NCBI GenBank assembly: GCA_018389105.1
Contig: JACATO010000598.1
Span: 124,001 to 188,000 of the forward strand
DNA length: 64,000 nucleotides
From: Nautilus pompilius
Lineage: Eukaryota; Mollusca; Cephalopoda; Nautilida; Nautilidae
Reading direction: 5' to 3'
The position numbers and the translations under genes were made by a program. Shown piece after piece: positions 10,196 to 22,484 of this stretch (positions within the stretch are counted from its first letter, which is position 1; each line of letters opens with the position of its first letter). The notes below the pieces were generated by a model. It had not been told where the DNA came from and ran no database searches. It saw only the letters and a list, made by a program, of their open reading frames with translations.

Positions 10196-11462
10196 TTGTT
10201 TTCTGCAGCACAGTTTACCCTCACAGGAACTAATGCTATGCCCCTCCCTATGAATGTCACAATGACAAGTCTGGAAACCACTACACCAATCATGTACACC
10301 AGATACAGGAAAGGTTCTACACTGCCAGTTTGTCTTGGGATTTTCTGTACATTACCAACATCAGTGTGCTGCCACACATACACCAGGAACATTTCCGTGC
10401 CTTACAGGAAGAGCAGAACAGCAACAGTTGGTGGGGTCTGTGGGTTGTAGGTACTAGACCATGAACTATCTCCCATGTCTTCATGTGGCTCTGGTGTTGC
10501 TGTGATAAGTTCAACTTTTCATTTTGTTTTCTGAATAGACTAACGACACATTATGCAAATATAAGAGGGCATGTGCAAGTTGAATAAATTTATTATGACC
10601 CTAAACATTGATCTTGCATAATTATTTTGAAAAGTATTTATTATATTTTTTATTGGATTAAAATAAAGATTAATGACTAACTTTTAAAAAATTCACCATG
10701 ACTAATAATTTTGCTTGGTCACACAGCTATCTTCCCAAGACTTCTTCAAACCTGTCAGATCTCTGGGGAGTTTTTCACAATCAATCTGATAATTAACTTT
10801 TACACCCGCACAAATTTTTGTGCCTATAAATGACAACTAACACCATAAAAAATGAAGTTCTGTTATTTTTACTTTCCTTTAAATTCAAGATATACTTATT
10901 CCATAAGACCTTTTTTAAATTATGAGAGAATTGGTTTCTTTGTTTAGTTTTTCAATGGGCATGGTCATGTTTACTCAACAATAAATTACTTGGTTTCAGA
11001 TGTAGGCGGGCAAGGCTGAAAAGCAATAAATAAACAAAACATTAGGTCAGTCATGAGAAACCTGCTTCTGAATTATAATGAAACAGCTTAAAAGTTGTTT
11101 AGCTGTTATTTTTTGTCTCATCTCCATAGATACTCCACGAAAGACTTTCACCTGGCTGCATCCCAAAGCTGCTCCTATATTTTACTTTCACTCATTCATA
11201 AGATCTCTGTTTAAACCAATTAGTTAGGATAAACACCTGCAGTGTCAAGGAGTCCATGTTTTTTGCTTAATGATCAAAACTTAAGCTGGGTTTGGAATGT
11301 TAAAAATGTTTTGCTGGGTTCTAATAATAAAGTTATTGAGAAATAGCCTAGAAACAAGTGAGAGCTGTTGGGTCTAGCTGCAGCAGCAATAAAATTAAAC
11401 AATTTTTTTTTCTAATAGTTTGTTACCTACTGTTTAATAGCTAAAATAAGGCTTTGTTGACC
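10196..11462. other. Spacer with ORF remnant, no assigned gene
   Basis: Next to the Tc1, the minus strand is open from 10392 towards 10196 and continues on the far side of the transposon (see findings). The rest, to about 11460, is AT-rich with no exon I can support. Confidence 0.35.
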
Positions 11463-11760
11463 TCTGTGCAGGGCAATGTGGCTGTCCAGTGGCATACTGC
11501 TAGGTTGAAGGTGAGAGGTTGAATCCAAGTCAGGACTGGCTTGGTTTGGCGTACCTCCCTAGCAGTTTCCTCCCACATCTAAAAATGGAAGAATTCCAGT
11601 GGGGCCTTTCATCACATATCTGCAGTCATTGAGGAAGGCAATTGGAAACCACCTCAACTGTTTATCTCCCTGTGGCTCAGAGCTACAGATTACTGCCATT
11701 GATCAGCCTATAGGTCGTTTCTCCCTTACTGGGACCATTCAGCAGTTGTAGTAATACTAT
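11463..11760 (+). repeat. tRNA-derived SINE copy
   Basis: The head reads GTGGCTGTCCAGTGGCATAC, with a B-box-like GAGGTTGAATCCA, then ACTGGCTTGGTTTGGCGTAC, CTCCCTAGCAG and TTTCCTCCCACATCTAAAAA. It matches block for block the minus-strand copy at 4343-4640. The 3' end is approximate. Confidence 0.6.
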
Positions 11761-12724
11761 GCATTTAATAAATGGGAATACTGCTTACAGATGTGAGAAG
11801 CACTGAAAAAATTAGTAGATAGTAAAGAGAGGGGCAAATTAAATGATGTTTTTCTTTGCTTTTTAGGCAGAATTATCATTTCTGTAAACTAGTTTACATC
11901 AGTAGAGTTGTAGCAACATTTTTTTTTTGTCAGAGAAGAAATTTTGAAATTCTGACAAAACTAAACAATAATAGTCAGCAAAGGCATTTTCAACTTTCTA
12001 TCAAGTGTTTCTGAATATCTGTGGTTGAAAATAAACTGATTAGTTTAAAAGTTTCTGAATGATATTTGTTTGTTATCTCTTTGCTTAAGAGTCTTAACTC
12101 GGTTTATATCAGCCGATGATTTTAAAAACCTTTCCACAATGCTAAGCAGATACAAGACTTCTTTTCCCATGATACCTTGTGGGAGGGTCTGAGCTTTTAG
12201 CGCAATCTCTTTCCAGCAACCTTTATATTTCCTTTACTTCATCTGATATTTAAGTTTGAAACAGATGACAACGGTCTGAGCCTAATCATGGGTTTTCAAA
12301 AACTTGGCAAAGCTTTCTTGGCAGATGGAAACCAGATTCAGATTGTATACACAAACCCTTTAATTGCTGCCTTAGTTCTGTGGCTTTATTTCACTATATG
12401 CAGTACAACCTGCAATACTATAAAGTGAAAATTTTTCACTGTACCACCCCAGGAACAGTAGCTGAATAAGTAATTTATTTTACTCCAGTCTAGTAATTTT
12501 AAAATCTTCCAGGAACAATTCACCAATAATTCTTGCCAGTTAACCTAATTCCCACTTGGTCCTTTCCAAATTCAGTATTTAACAGCTGAAATCACAAGCT
12601 CTCTTGTCATCAAACAAATATATACCTAAAACCAATTATGGATAAATTATATACAGCAACCTGCTACAATAATATGATAACCTGCTTTTATTACCATGTT
12701 TGTTGTGAAAACAAGCAGTAGAGT

Positions 12725-13290
12725 GAGATTTGTTATATTAGTACTTGCTCAAGCACCCTTTTGCAGCAATGAAGAGCCTCTATGGCTATGCTCTCCCCTT
12801 TTGTCAGGTTGAGATCCTCCTTTAATTCCATCATACTGGTGGAACATGGAAGTTGCTCACAGCTGACAATCCAGATGTTCAAGTACTTGATCAAAGTCAT
12901 ATCAAAGCTTTGGGGTGACCAGGAAAGAACATTTAATGCTCGACTCTGCTTCCAGATTATGGTCACATGAGAAGTGTGGGTAGCTTGAAATATATGAGCA
13001 GTGAATCTTAACATGCTTTGTTGGTACAATGCCATTTCAGAGACATCTACCAGTGTACCTGGCAAAATTGAGATGTCCTTCAACAAAATACCAATTCTAT
13101 TTTTCCAGATTACAGCCCACACCATGACACTCCCACTCATGACCACTGATGGTAATAGGGTTGAGGGCCTTTGTTAGGTCTTTTCTGAACCCTGGTGTGC
13201 AACCTCCAGATGTGAACTGCTGAAACCTGGACACACAGAAGACTGCATGCTATCAGTACTCAAGATTCTTGCCTATGACTAGACTTTTAA
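12725..13290 (-). pseudogene. Decayed Tc1-like transposase fragment
   Basis: The minus-strand frame 13146-12733 reads MSGSVMVWAVIWKN, later HTSHVTIIWKQ and VLSWSPQSFDMTLIKYLNIW. These align in order with the usual Tc1 blocks (GSVMVWG, DPKHTS, LEWPSQSPDLNPIENLW). The second catalytic Asp and the final Glu are both lost. No terminal repeats were found, so only an internal piece remains. Confidence 0.65.
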
Positions 13291-13801
13291 AGCATTTTGT
13301 TCCTATTAGACAGGAGTTTCTTATGTGCTGCACAAGTCATTGGAGATGAATTTGGAACATTCTTTGACTTAATGTTACATGGCTGATACAAGCAAAAGAA
13401 TTTTGATGGTAAATATGGATGTGGAAATAGCGGGTTCTTATCATGACTGAAGGCCTTCCAGGTCTTTATTATGCTAGTGAACTTTGTGATAATATTGGCC
13501 ACAGATCTGCAAGAAATGCTGAAATCAATAACTCTGACTACACTGAAAAGCCAATAATATGATCTCAGATAAATGGAGAAACATCACAGGATGGTGATGG
13601 GGTTTGCTGGTTACCTGCCTACCTAGACATGATAATGCCTGAAAGTGTATATTTTGATCAGACATGTTTTCAGTGAAAAATGAGTTACATAGTGATTACT
13701 GAGGAAATCTTGTGAAAGTGTTTGAATAAAACAAGTGAATGATTTATCAAACTATTAACCCTAGAGGAAGAGAAAAGACAAAAAACAGTTGAAGTCTTTA
13801 C

Positions 13802-16800
13802 CATTTGTGGATTTTGGACCTCCAGAAGTGCTGCCTGCTGAGCAGCAACTGCACACATTAGAGCATCCTCCTCCTCTGGGCTACAGCATCCAGCACCCCT
13901 GCAGCAGCCTAGATTTCGTGCACGAGCACAGCGCCAGGGCAAATAACCAGGCTTCCAGAAGCACCACCAGAGTGCAGCCAGTGCAGCGAGGATGCTGAGT
14001 GTGATCCACACTGGAATCAGGTTTGGTTCTGGTTCTGGGGCCATGGTAGTTGTTGGTGGGGATGGTGATGGAGTGGTAGTGGTTGTGGTGGCGGTGGTTG
14101 TGGTGGTGGTGGCGGCATGGGTGGTTGTGGTGGTGGTTGGCCGTGTTGGTGGTACTACAATAGGAAGAAACATCATTGCCGTACAGTAATGTATTACCAA
14201 ATCATATGACATTGCTGTTCACATGCAATGAACTGGCCCTTCCTCTCTCTCTTTTTTTTTTTTTTAGAATTTCCATTTGGGCCATTAAAAAGCATGTTTC
14301 AAAAGGATAACTTTACGTGTGCTGCTTTTCCATTTTCTCAGTTATCCAGCATCACAGATACCACATTGTGCATTTAGACAATGAAATTACAGTGATGTAG
14401 ATGCAATTTTTTATCTGATAAATTTGATTCTCTAGTGCTACTTATCTTGTCTCAAGCCACAGACTTTTCTTAATCTTTCTTTTTGCACTGTATTCTAAAG
14501 ATTCTTGAGCAATAATGACAGAAGCACATCTTTTATTGGGGGGGAGGAAACAAAAAAAAATTTGGTTAGAGAAAACAAATGATAGCATCAGACACATCGT
14601 CACTGTCAGCCAAGATACTGGATTAACCATTTTATTGCAAAGACCTCACTTATCTGACATTACTGAACCATATTTTCAAATGCTTTCCAGTACTGAATAA
14701 GAATCTTAGCAACTTATAATAAGTCTTTGAGAATATTGTTTTCTTTTCTTAGAAAGGTATTTTCTGCTGAAATCAAGGTGTGAATTCCTTCATGAAATAA
14801 ATGTTTTTTTTTTCTGTATTCCAATAAACTGGTTTAAAAAATATTCTGAATATTTTGACAAAATATAAACAAGTATTTTTTGACCAAATTTCTATGCTCA
14901 AGGACTGATTTATTCACATGAGTAAATAGAAGGAACTTAAGAAAAAAATTATAGTGTACATGTGCACACAATGCATGAGGATGGAGTATACACACAATTT
15001 TAATTTCCTAAATTCCATCTGCAAAAAAACATGTTTAGCAAATTATAAGTAGAAAATGCACTAATCTTCTAAGCATGAAAAAATACAGACTAAAAAACAA
15101 TCTAAGTCTAATGCAATTCACCATCAGAATAGAGACCAAATGGTATCTTATTACCTACCAGTAAGGAAGAATTATAAGTTAGTGTACGAACTTTAATTTA
15201 AAAAACAACAGATTTCTTGATGCAGTGTGAATAATGATAATAACAGAAACATTTTAGATTTTCAGAAATCTGATCCCAAAAAAAAATCACAGTGGTAGCA
15301 GAAATAGTGAGATTCCCTCTTCCTGATCAACTATATTGCACGAAATGCAGTAACATGAGTATAATTTTTGAAGAGCCTAAATTGATTTGGTCTAAGTTTT
15401 GTAAATGCTCAACTTGATGTTAATGCTACTTGGAATAGCAGATGATCTGTACATCTAAAAAATAAAGCCTTTTCTCAAGTGGACATCAGAATTACAGTGG
15501 CTTAACAGTTACCAACAGATGTTTGGTTTTAGCATACTTCTGCTTGATTCTTTCAGGTGCAATAAATGAAGTCCACTCAAAGCAAGTTTTGACTACAAGT
15601 GTTGCTGCTTTTGCAACCCATGCTTGTTCTTTGTACTGTTGTAAGATGTTCATTTATTAACCCACCTTTATCAGTATTTATGCTGGGACTTATATTTCCA
15701 GCCAATAAACTGAGAGTTCTTGCCGCCATTGCCCAAGTATTAAGTTTTGACTGGGTTATATTGGAGATGCTGTAACAGCTACACATGCCAAATGCAAACT
15801 AGATTTATTTGATAGACATGAGTATTCTATGGTAAATTGTCAGTATTTATTAGCTGTTTCTGAATTGTCCCACTATAGAAAGTAGCTCATAAGACCTGCA
15901 GTTAAGATAATTAACAGGGATTGATGAGTAAAGAATAATTTATAAAACTGACAAAAGTACAAGGAGGTTATTGAAACAAAACGAAAAGCTGCCATACCTC
16001 CACAGTATGCTGGTGGACCAGATATCATGTCACTGACGTCTCGCTGGAAGGATGCAGAAATGCAGTTTGGGGAAAAGAATACATCACATTTCAAGGATTT
16101 GTCCAAGCAACGTTTACTCTGGATGCATTTCAGGTATTTATTTTTTGCATTCTCACAGCCTGAAAAATAAAATAAGGCAAGGCTATTTCTTCCTTAAACA
16201 GTGCAGATATCCAATCTGCTCTTTGGTAGGTGTAGCTTGTTTACATGATGGAAGCTATTTATTGAATTTTTGTTATTTCAAATTTTTTTTTTTTTTACCT
16301 TTTCAGGTCTTTCTAACAAAACACATGCTCTAAGTGTCTGCCATTGTTTGGACACAATCAAAAATAAACGTTTTGATGGGTTCACGAAAGTGCAACGACC
16401 ATTTTAAAGAACTGCGAATGTGATCTAAGGACGTGGTGGAGCGGAAACAAAGATTAAATATAGCATCAGATATTCCTCCATCCCTAAAAAAAATAATCTA
16501 AATCTTAACAGTGGCAAACTGTCATGATGATCGTTCTAAATATCACATCTTCTGGGTTATAAGTTGATCTTAAATTAACGAAAATTTAATAAGTGCATTT
16601 GTTTTGATTACCTCAAACTCCTACTGTTTTGTTGGCTATAAATTCAAATGAAATAAGTAGTATTAAAATAATCTAAATAATAATGATAGCAGTTTATGTT
16701 AAAACTGAAGCTTACAACTTTTGAATATCACAGATTGCATGAGAATGTAACATACTTGAAATTCTTAAGGATAGACGTGACAACTTTTTTTTTCTTCTTT

Positions 16801-19317
16801 TCCTATCACAAAGAACAGTTACAGAATTTTAGAAACATAGTAAGTTTGATTTTCGTAAGAATTTTTTTTTTTTTTTTCGGATAAGTAGTACGTGGTAACT
16901 ATAAAAAAAACCCAATAGAGTTATGCCCCCTTTGACAAATCACGTGTTCCTAACTCTTCAAATCAAATTCTTCTCTTATGTGAAAGAAAAGTAATTCACT
17001 TCTTTTTTCTAAATATTAGCTTCTGTAGGTCTGCTTCCTTAGTTGTTTTTTTTTTTATTCGTCCACTTTGTGCGTAGTTCGACCACGGTGGGGGTCTGAA
17101 AGGAAGGCATACAGCGAAAACAACCTATCGTTGACATTCCTACCAAGTTTAGGTGTTGATCCACACAAACGTTAGATTAATCGAGATTCTCGACCAGACT
17201 TCCCGCGGGTGAAATACTGAAATACAATAAAAGCAACAAAAAATAAATAAAACAAACGTAATTTGCCATCTTAGCAATAATCCAGCGAGTTACTCTGGTT
17301 CCAATTCAAGGGCATCTTGCACCGGATTGGAGCAAGATTTTGACGTGAAAATCAACTACCCTTTTCAACTAATGTTAGTCATAAAAGTCAGCCCTAAGTG
17401 CACCCGTATTCTGCTTTCGCTTCATTACAACAAAGCATATTCATTCCATTATTGCGTTAATTCTTCAGGATAAATTAAGATACTTTTCAAGATGGTCATT
17501 TCCCTTTAGAAGGGCGATAACTCTACCATTGTTGGGTTTTCCACAGCACGTTTTGTAATGGATAAATATAACCCTTTTCAACAAAGGGTTCGTTAATCAT
17601 TTATCGTTTTATTTGCCGACTATCGCAAGAGGAACTCTAGGGAGAGTTTACCTGGGATGAAGGACGTTATATCGGCCGTGAACAGGACTTCAGGTCGATT
17701 TGGATTGTCGAGGACCACAGGACGAAAGGTAGGGGTCGCCTCCATCGTCACGGTGCTGCTGTTAGTTCCATTCCATCCGAAGTCTTCGATCGTGGCGGTA
17801 TCGCCACTTTGGCTGCTGCCCGGGTCCAGCACCACGGCCGGTCTTGTAAAATTAGCAAACACCCGGATTGTAAGGAACTTCCCCGATACCTCAAAATTTC
17901 TCCCTCTTGGCACCACGGACAGGCCGCACATCGTGTACAGCCGGTCTCCGGATTTCCCGAAGTCCCGGGATACCGACACGAAGGCCAGCGGACAGTCGGC
18001 CCGCCTCGCTCCCGCCGAGTGATGGTCCCGGTCAGTCACGTGGAATTCGTTGCGCCAGTGAATCGCCATCATGGGTCCGAACCCTTCGAAGGTGATGTTG
18101 CAGTCGTAAATCTCCGGCAGAACCGTGAAGTTGAAGTTGGGACCCGACGTTTTATGGTTTCTGTCAAATCTGAACACGAAGCCATGCTCCGGCGGAACGA
18201 AAACCTGGGAGGGCTTCCCCTGGGAGCAGGCATCGACTGCGTAATCTGCAAAAGACAGAGACATAAGTGTTTGACATGGCGGCCACCCAGAACATGACGA
18301 ACCTGTTGGGATGACAAGTAGTTCGGTAAATCTCATTTGCGGGGCAGTGTTAGACATTGATATGCGTTCTCTCCTGTTAACTAGTAACGCTGGAAAATAT
18401 GAATATCAAAACTACTTTTAAATTTAAGAGGTGCTTTCGTGAGATTTTTCAAGAAATTCTAAGAAAGAGAGCATTTATTTCTTGTTTACTGTAAGTCGGG
18501 AAAGATGAGGACTTTTTTTTTCCTTTCTGTAGCAGCGCCATCTGGTGAGAATGGTTTTCCAAGCTGGGTGACTGAAACGGTTGGTTTCAATATATACTTG
18601 TAAAGGCTTTTCCTTCGGTACTCTCGGAAAGGAAATTCGACGAAAGTTTTTTCTAAAGAAAATTTTTTCTGCCTCTTTAAGTGTCTGTATCATATTGAAG
18701 TCCAGACGCCCGAATTCCCTGTGGCTTCGAGATTGCAAGTCCACCGGCTGAAGTCGTCAGAATCGGAGAGGCTGCTGCACAGGATGAATAGCCATCTCGC
18801 ATACTCTCTAGTCTTTTTTTTCCCTCTTCTTCAAATAAATACGAGCGCGCAGGGGAGACTGTTCCCCATCACGAAAACAGAACAAGAACAGGCTAAATCT
18901 TGATGAAGTTACTCCTTTCCGTAAAAGGTCGGGCTTTCCCCAAAGAATATACCACATTTACATGCAAGTAAAATTCATCTTTGCCAGAATACATGAGCAG
19001 ATACGTAAGGTTTGCACCAATAGCATGGATTGAGCGTTTCCTTTCTTTGAAGAGTATATGATTTGAATATATTTGTTTGGTAAAAGCTTGACCCTATAAC
19101 TTAAAAAAAGAGTTATTTACTAGATTCAGGGGGTCAGGCCAGCGTTACGCTGAATCACTATCACCACCAAATGCAAGGTGCGTGCAACGACGCGAAGACG
19201 AAAGCTGTCTGTTATAAGTCGGATTTATGGGAATTAAATGTACTTACACTGGCGAATGGCTGCAGTTGGGCGGGAAGCGCAGGAAACAATCAGGAAAAGC
19301 CCGAAAACGTCCCACAT
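13802..19317 (-). CDS. Type I membrane protein: CUB-like, LDLa, Thr-rich stalk, TM
   Basis: Exons in order: 19317-19248, 18245-17652, 16159-15998 and 14154-13802, with phase 1 at all three internal junctions. Exon 1 starts at ATG 19315-19317 and gives a signal peptide (MWDVFGLFLIVSCASRPTAA). Exon 2 (about 198 codons) has a CUB-like beta-sandwich pattern with Cys pairs (YDCNITFEGFG, ADCPLAFVSVSRD, LYTMCGLSV) and N-glycosylation sequons. Exon 3 has six Cys in LDL-receptor class A order, CLDKSLKCD to RDVSDM. Exon 4 has about 30 mostly Thr residues, a span near LIPVWITLSILAALAALWWC, then a Cys-rich cytosolic stretch (RNLGCCRGAGCCSPEEEDAL) suited to palmitoylation. After VQNPQM a donor GTAAAG occurs at 13801-13796. 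If it is not used, the frame reads on to TGA at 13685-13687. The ligand is unknown, and the gene name is not recognised. Confidence 0.8.
14050..14150. repeat. Imperfect GGT/TGG microsatellite-like coding tract
   Basis: A run rich in GGT and GTT on the plus strand encodes the Thr/Pro/Ser stalk (ACC/ACA codons) on the minus strand in exon 4 of the CUB/LDLa gene. Such tracts vary in length between alleles, so stalk length may be polymorphic. Confidence 0.6.
14163..15997 (-). other. Intron of CUB/LDLa gene, nothing else recognised
   Basis: AT-rich sequence between exons 3 and 4. It includes a T13 run at 14252-14264 and several A/T tracts. No internal exon or repeat family could be supported. Confidence 0.5.
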
Positions 19318-20855
19318 TTTCTCATCAACAGCCGGATTCCGCTCGTTTCGTCGGGAGAGAATGAAGTGGGTGTCGGCCCCCCCAACCCCTCACCTTTAAC
19401 TGAGAGGCGCGAAGTGCTTCGATCAATCTTTTCGCCATTAACGGCGGGAGGAGAGAGGGTGGCCCGCCGCCATGTGAACGAAAAGACAGAGAATGGGGCA
19501 TTGGCAGTTGATTTCATGCCCATTAATCTTTCTATAATAAGAAAAGAGAACGATTAGAAAGGGAGAGACGCGAGCTGACTTACTTTCGTGTACTTGTCGG
19601 TAGAGAATTAGCTGGTCGGTCGACAAAGAGTCGCCGCGGAGACCCGACGGGGGGGTTCAAATGATCCCTGGCAGACAAGAAAAGAAAATCTTTTTCCATT
19701 GTCTTACTGACGTCAGCGACAGAGGTGAATAAGTTAAACAGGTGGTGCAGCTTGGCGAGGCGAGGCGGGTCGGGGCGGACCTGAACCCAGCACTGATCTC
19801 GTGTTCCACTCCTCGACGTGATTGACGTACAACAACAACAACAAAAGGAAGTTGTCAATCGAAAGTAATCCAGAAACATCGCGTGGAGTTGGATGCCAAA
19901 AAAAAAAAAAGAAAAATGTGGATTTGTTCCAAGGATCTGAGGAATGAAATGGCGAGTGAGCTGCATTTATTTGCTTCTCGACTTTGGTCAGTTTTTACAA
20001 ATTAATCGTGTTTCCTCGCATGGAAGTCACCATTTTTCTTATTATATAAAACTATAAAGTCAGTCATAGGGGCAGGAAGTTTACAGGTATATAGATCCAT
20101 CCCAGCACACGACACACGCTTCTTTAAAACCATTTAAAAAATCCCGCTTCAAGAATTCAAAGCGTTCACTGAATCTACAAATTATCGGATTATAAACAAA
20201 ACACATCCTAATATTCAGTCAACTCTAAGAAAAAGGATATTACCGTTTTCTTTCTAGTTATCCTGTCGCCATAGGCAACGACCACTGTCTTCGAAACAAA
20301 CAATACATTAATTTAACTTAGGTAGTTTTCATAAACTGCAGTTGTTCACGCTTTTGGGCCTTCGAATAAATCGCTTCTGTACCTTATCCAAGACATTTTA
20401 TATCTCCAATGAAATAAGAGCACAGCTTTGGAATCCATTTCTCCAGAATTGGCTGAATTACGGTTTTATAAATAAGTATAATTGTAATGACTTACCAATA
20501 GGATTTTATGAATGACCATCTGACTATTTTTATCCCTGTTGTGCTCTGCAACTGGCATTTTAATGAATTTATTAATCTATACGCGGTGATAGCTGTTTAA
20601 TCACAACGAGACCTGTTAGAAATAATATTTACAAACCAATAAGATGCTTTTCAATAAGCTTAGTTAAAAAATGCAGTGCATGGAAAATACATTGTTACAT
20701 TATAACATCACAGGTGAGAAACCGTATATGGAGGAGTTTCAAAAGGCTAAGTTTTCCAACTGAGTGTTGGCAAGGTAATTATTGCCGTAGAGTTTTGTCG
20801 AAGTAATTATCAGATAACAACTAATGGTGTTTCGAAAGGACGATATGAAGAGAAG

Positions 20856-21008
20856 ATGGCTACAGTTGCCAAAGCAAAGTTGATCCATACACATTCAGGA
20901 AGAACAAGACACGACAATCAGCCAGCAGGCGGGTTTGTTCGTGATCCATCAGTGTTCATCTGTTCACACGACAACAGCGAGAAGCCATTACGCATTGCGA
21001 AGGCACGA
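20856..21008 (+). CDS. Candidate first coding exon, gene unknown
   Basis: ATG in good context (AGAAGATGG) opens 51 codons that end at a consensus donor CGA|GTAAGT (21009-21014), phase 0. The peptide is basic and His-rich (MATVAKAKLIHTHSGRTRHD at its start), with no known motif. It does not join in frame to the NACHT-WD exon at 27865, which needs phase 2. It may be an exon of an unseen gene, a noncoding RNA, or chance. Confidence 0.25.
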
Positions 21009-21344
21009 GTAAGTAGCATTTTTCCATTTTGTCATTAATCTTGGATGAACGGCACTGCCTTGTGGGAAGATCGAAAACACGGAATTCTTTATAGAGAGAA
21101 AACACCACTTTATATACTTTCTTAAGGGGGTCCCCGTCTCAAAAATTCTAGTTTAGTAGATGTGCACAGATCACTCGTGCTACTGGGTTCAGCGCTATGC
21201 TTCACAATTGGTGGTTTTAATTTTTAAATTGACGTTTCTTAAAAACGGGTTTCAAGTAGAATTAAAGGGGAAAGTAGTGATAAACTCTTTAAAATTTTAT
21301 CGTTTTTTTTTTTTTTTTAAAGTTCGTGTTGGCGCCAGTTCGCT

Positions 21345-21500
21345 GTATGGGCGGCGTGGTGGTCGACTGAATAGTCAGGAATTAGGGATCAGCTTGGTTT
21401 AGGGTCTTGTTTTTTTTTTCATCAGCCGCCGGGTCGCGTGTTTCCTCTCAGTGAAAAAGTAAAACTTTTAAGGTGTCGTGCTCTTGTGGCGCAGGATCTT
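21345..21500 (+). repeat. SINE fragment
   Basis: A block at 21384-21410 (ATCAGCTTGGTTTAGGGTC, then TTTCCTCTCAG) and the 3' block GTGCTCTTGTGGCGCAGGAT match the arrangement in the copies at 5068-5310 and 11463-11760. The tRNA-like head is not clear. Confidence 0.45.
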
Positions 21501-22460
21501 CTCTCTCTTGGGCGAACGGAAAGGGAAGTAATAAAGGAAACGTAAAAATCGTAGGAGAGATGTCTGGGGCGGTTAAAACTTTAAAGCACTTTACAACTGT
21601 TTGATTATCTGCGCTTATTACTGCACACTGAAGTAGTATCAAGAATAAAAGTTCGAGGAGCGAAAAGAATCAAATTTATTAATAGCGCTCACATTGTAGC
21701 AGTTTGCTTGGGTCTCACTTTCCCGGAATAAAATAATCGGAGAGTTGTCTCCCCGTAATCGGTTGTAATTGTAAACTTATGGCGAAGTACTTAATTTTGT
21801 TATTAATTAAAGATCCAAGACATCAAGAAAATTATTAAAAGGAGGCACTAAAACGACCTGTCACACATCAGGTGACTGTTCTGTATTAGTAGTCCATTCT
21901 TACACTGACAACACGTAAGCGACACCCCTATTATAGCGTGAAACTATTATATTCTATTTGCTCGAGCCTCTTCCTACTTTGTTACCAACATTGCAATAGT
22001 CCACCTTGGTTACAGCCTAGATATTCCAACAAATGGTATAAGAAGTCTGTTTAATACCCACTGATGAATTAAATATTAGCTTGTGGTTTCTGGCGTTGAA
22101 TATTTACCTAAATCAATCAATCACGTTGTACTCTATACACATTAATAATAATATTTTACATATTAGATATATGATCAATCGCGTATCAGTAATTGTTTGT
22201 CAAGAGACATCACTGACTGTATTTGCTATCTCCTCACTCCCTCGGTCGTGTTCCATTATAATCAGCACTGGTTAGTGATATTTATCGATCACTTCGAAGT
22301 AGCGTTGTTAGTACCTGACTTCTGTATCATAAACAGTTTATAGCGTGATTGATATCCATTGAGAGCTCAGTGAATGAATGACCTTAGCAACAGACAAATG
22401 CCGCTGAACAGAAACGTGTTAAGTACAGAAAGACTTTAAATCGAGACCGAGCGCACGTTC

Positions 22461-22484
22461 TCTGTCTCCCTCTCTCTCTCTCTC
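22461..22484. repeat. CT microsatellite
   Basis: CT-rich run ending in eight or more CT units in the divergent spacer. Confidence 0.7.

Noticed and set aside
13992..14189. Val/Gly-rich plus ORF
   Set aside because: It is the opposite strand of the Thr-rich stalk tract.
17657..18297. Plus-strand ORFs of 121 and 162 codons
   Set aside because: They are antisense to CUB exon 2, which has matching splice phases, family-like Cys pattern and a signal peptide exon upstream.
19585..19665. tRNA-like A/B boxes (TAGCTGGTCGG ... GGTTCAAATGATCC)
   Set aside because: No cloverleaf stems could be paired and no tail or flanking duplication was found, so neither a tRNA gene nor a clear SINE.
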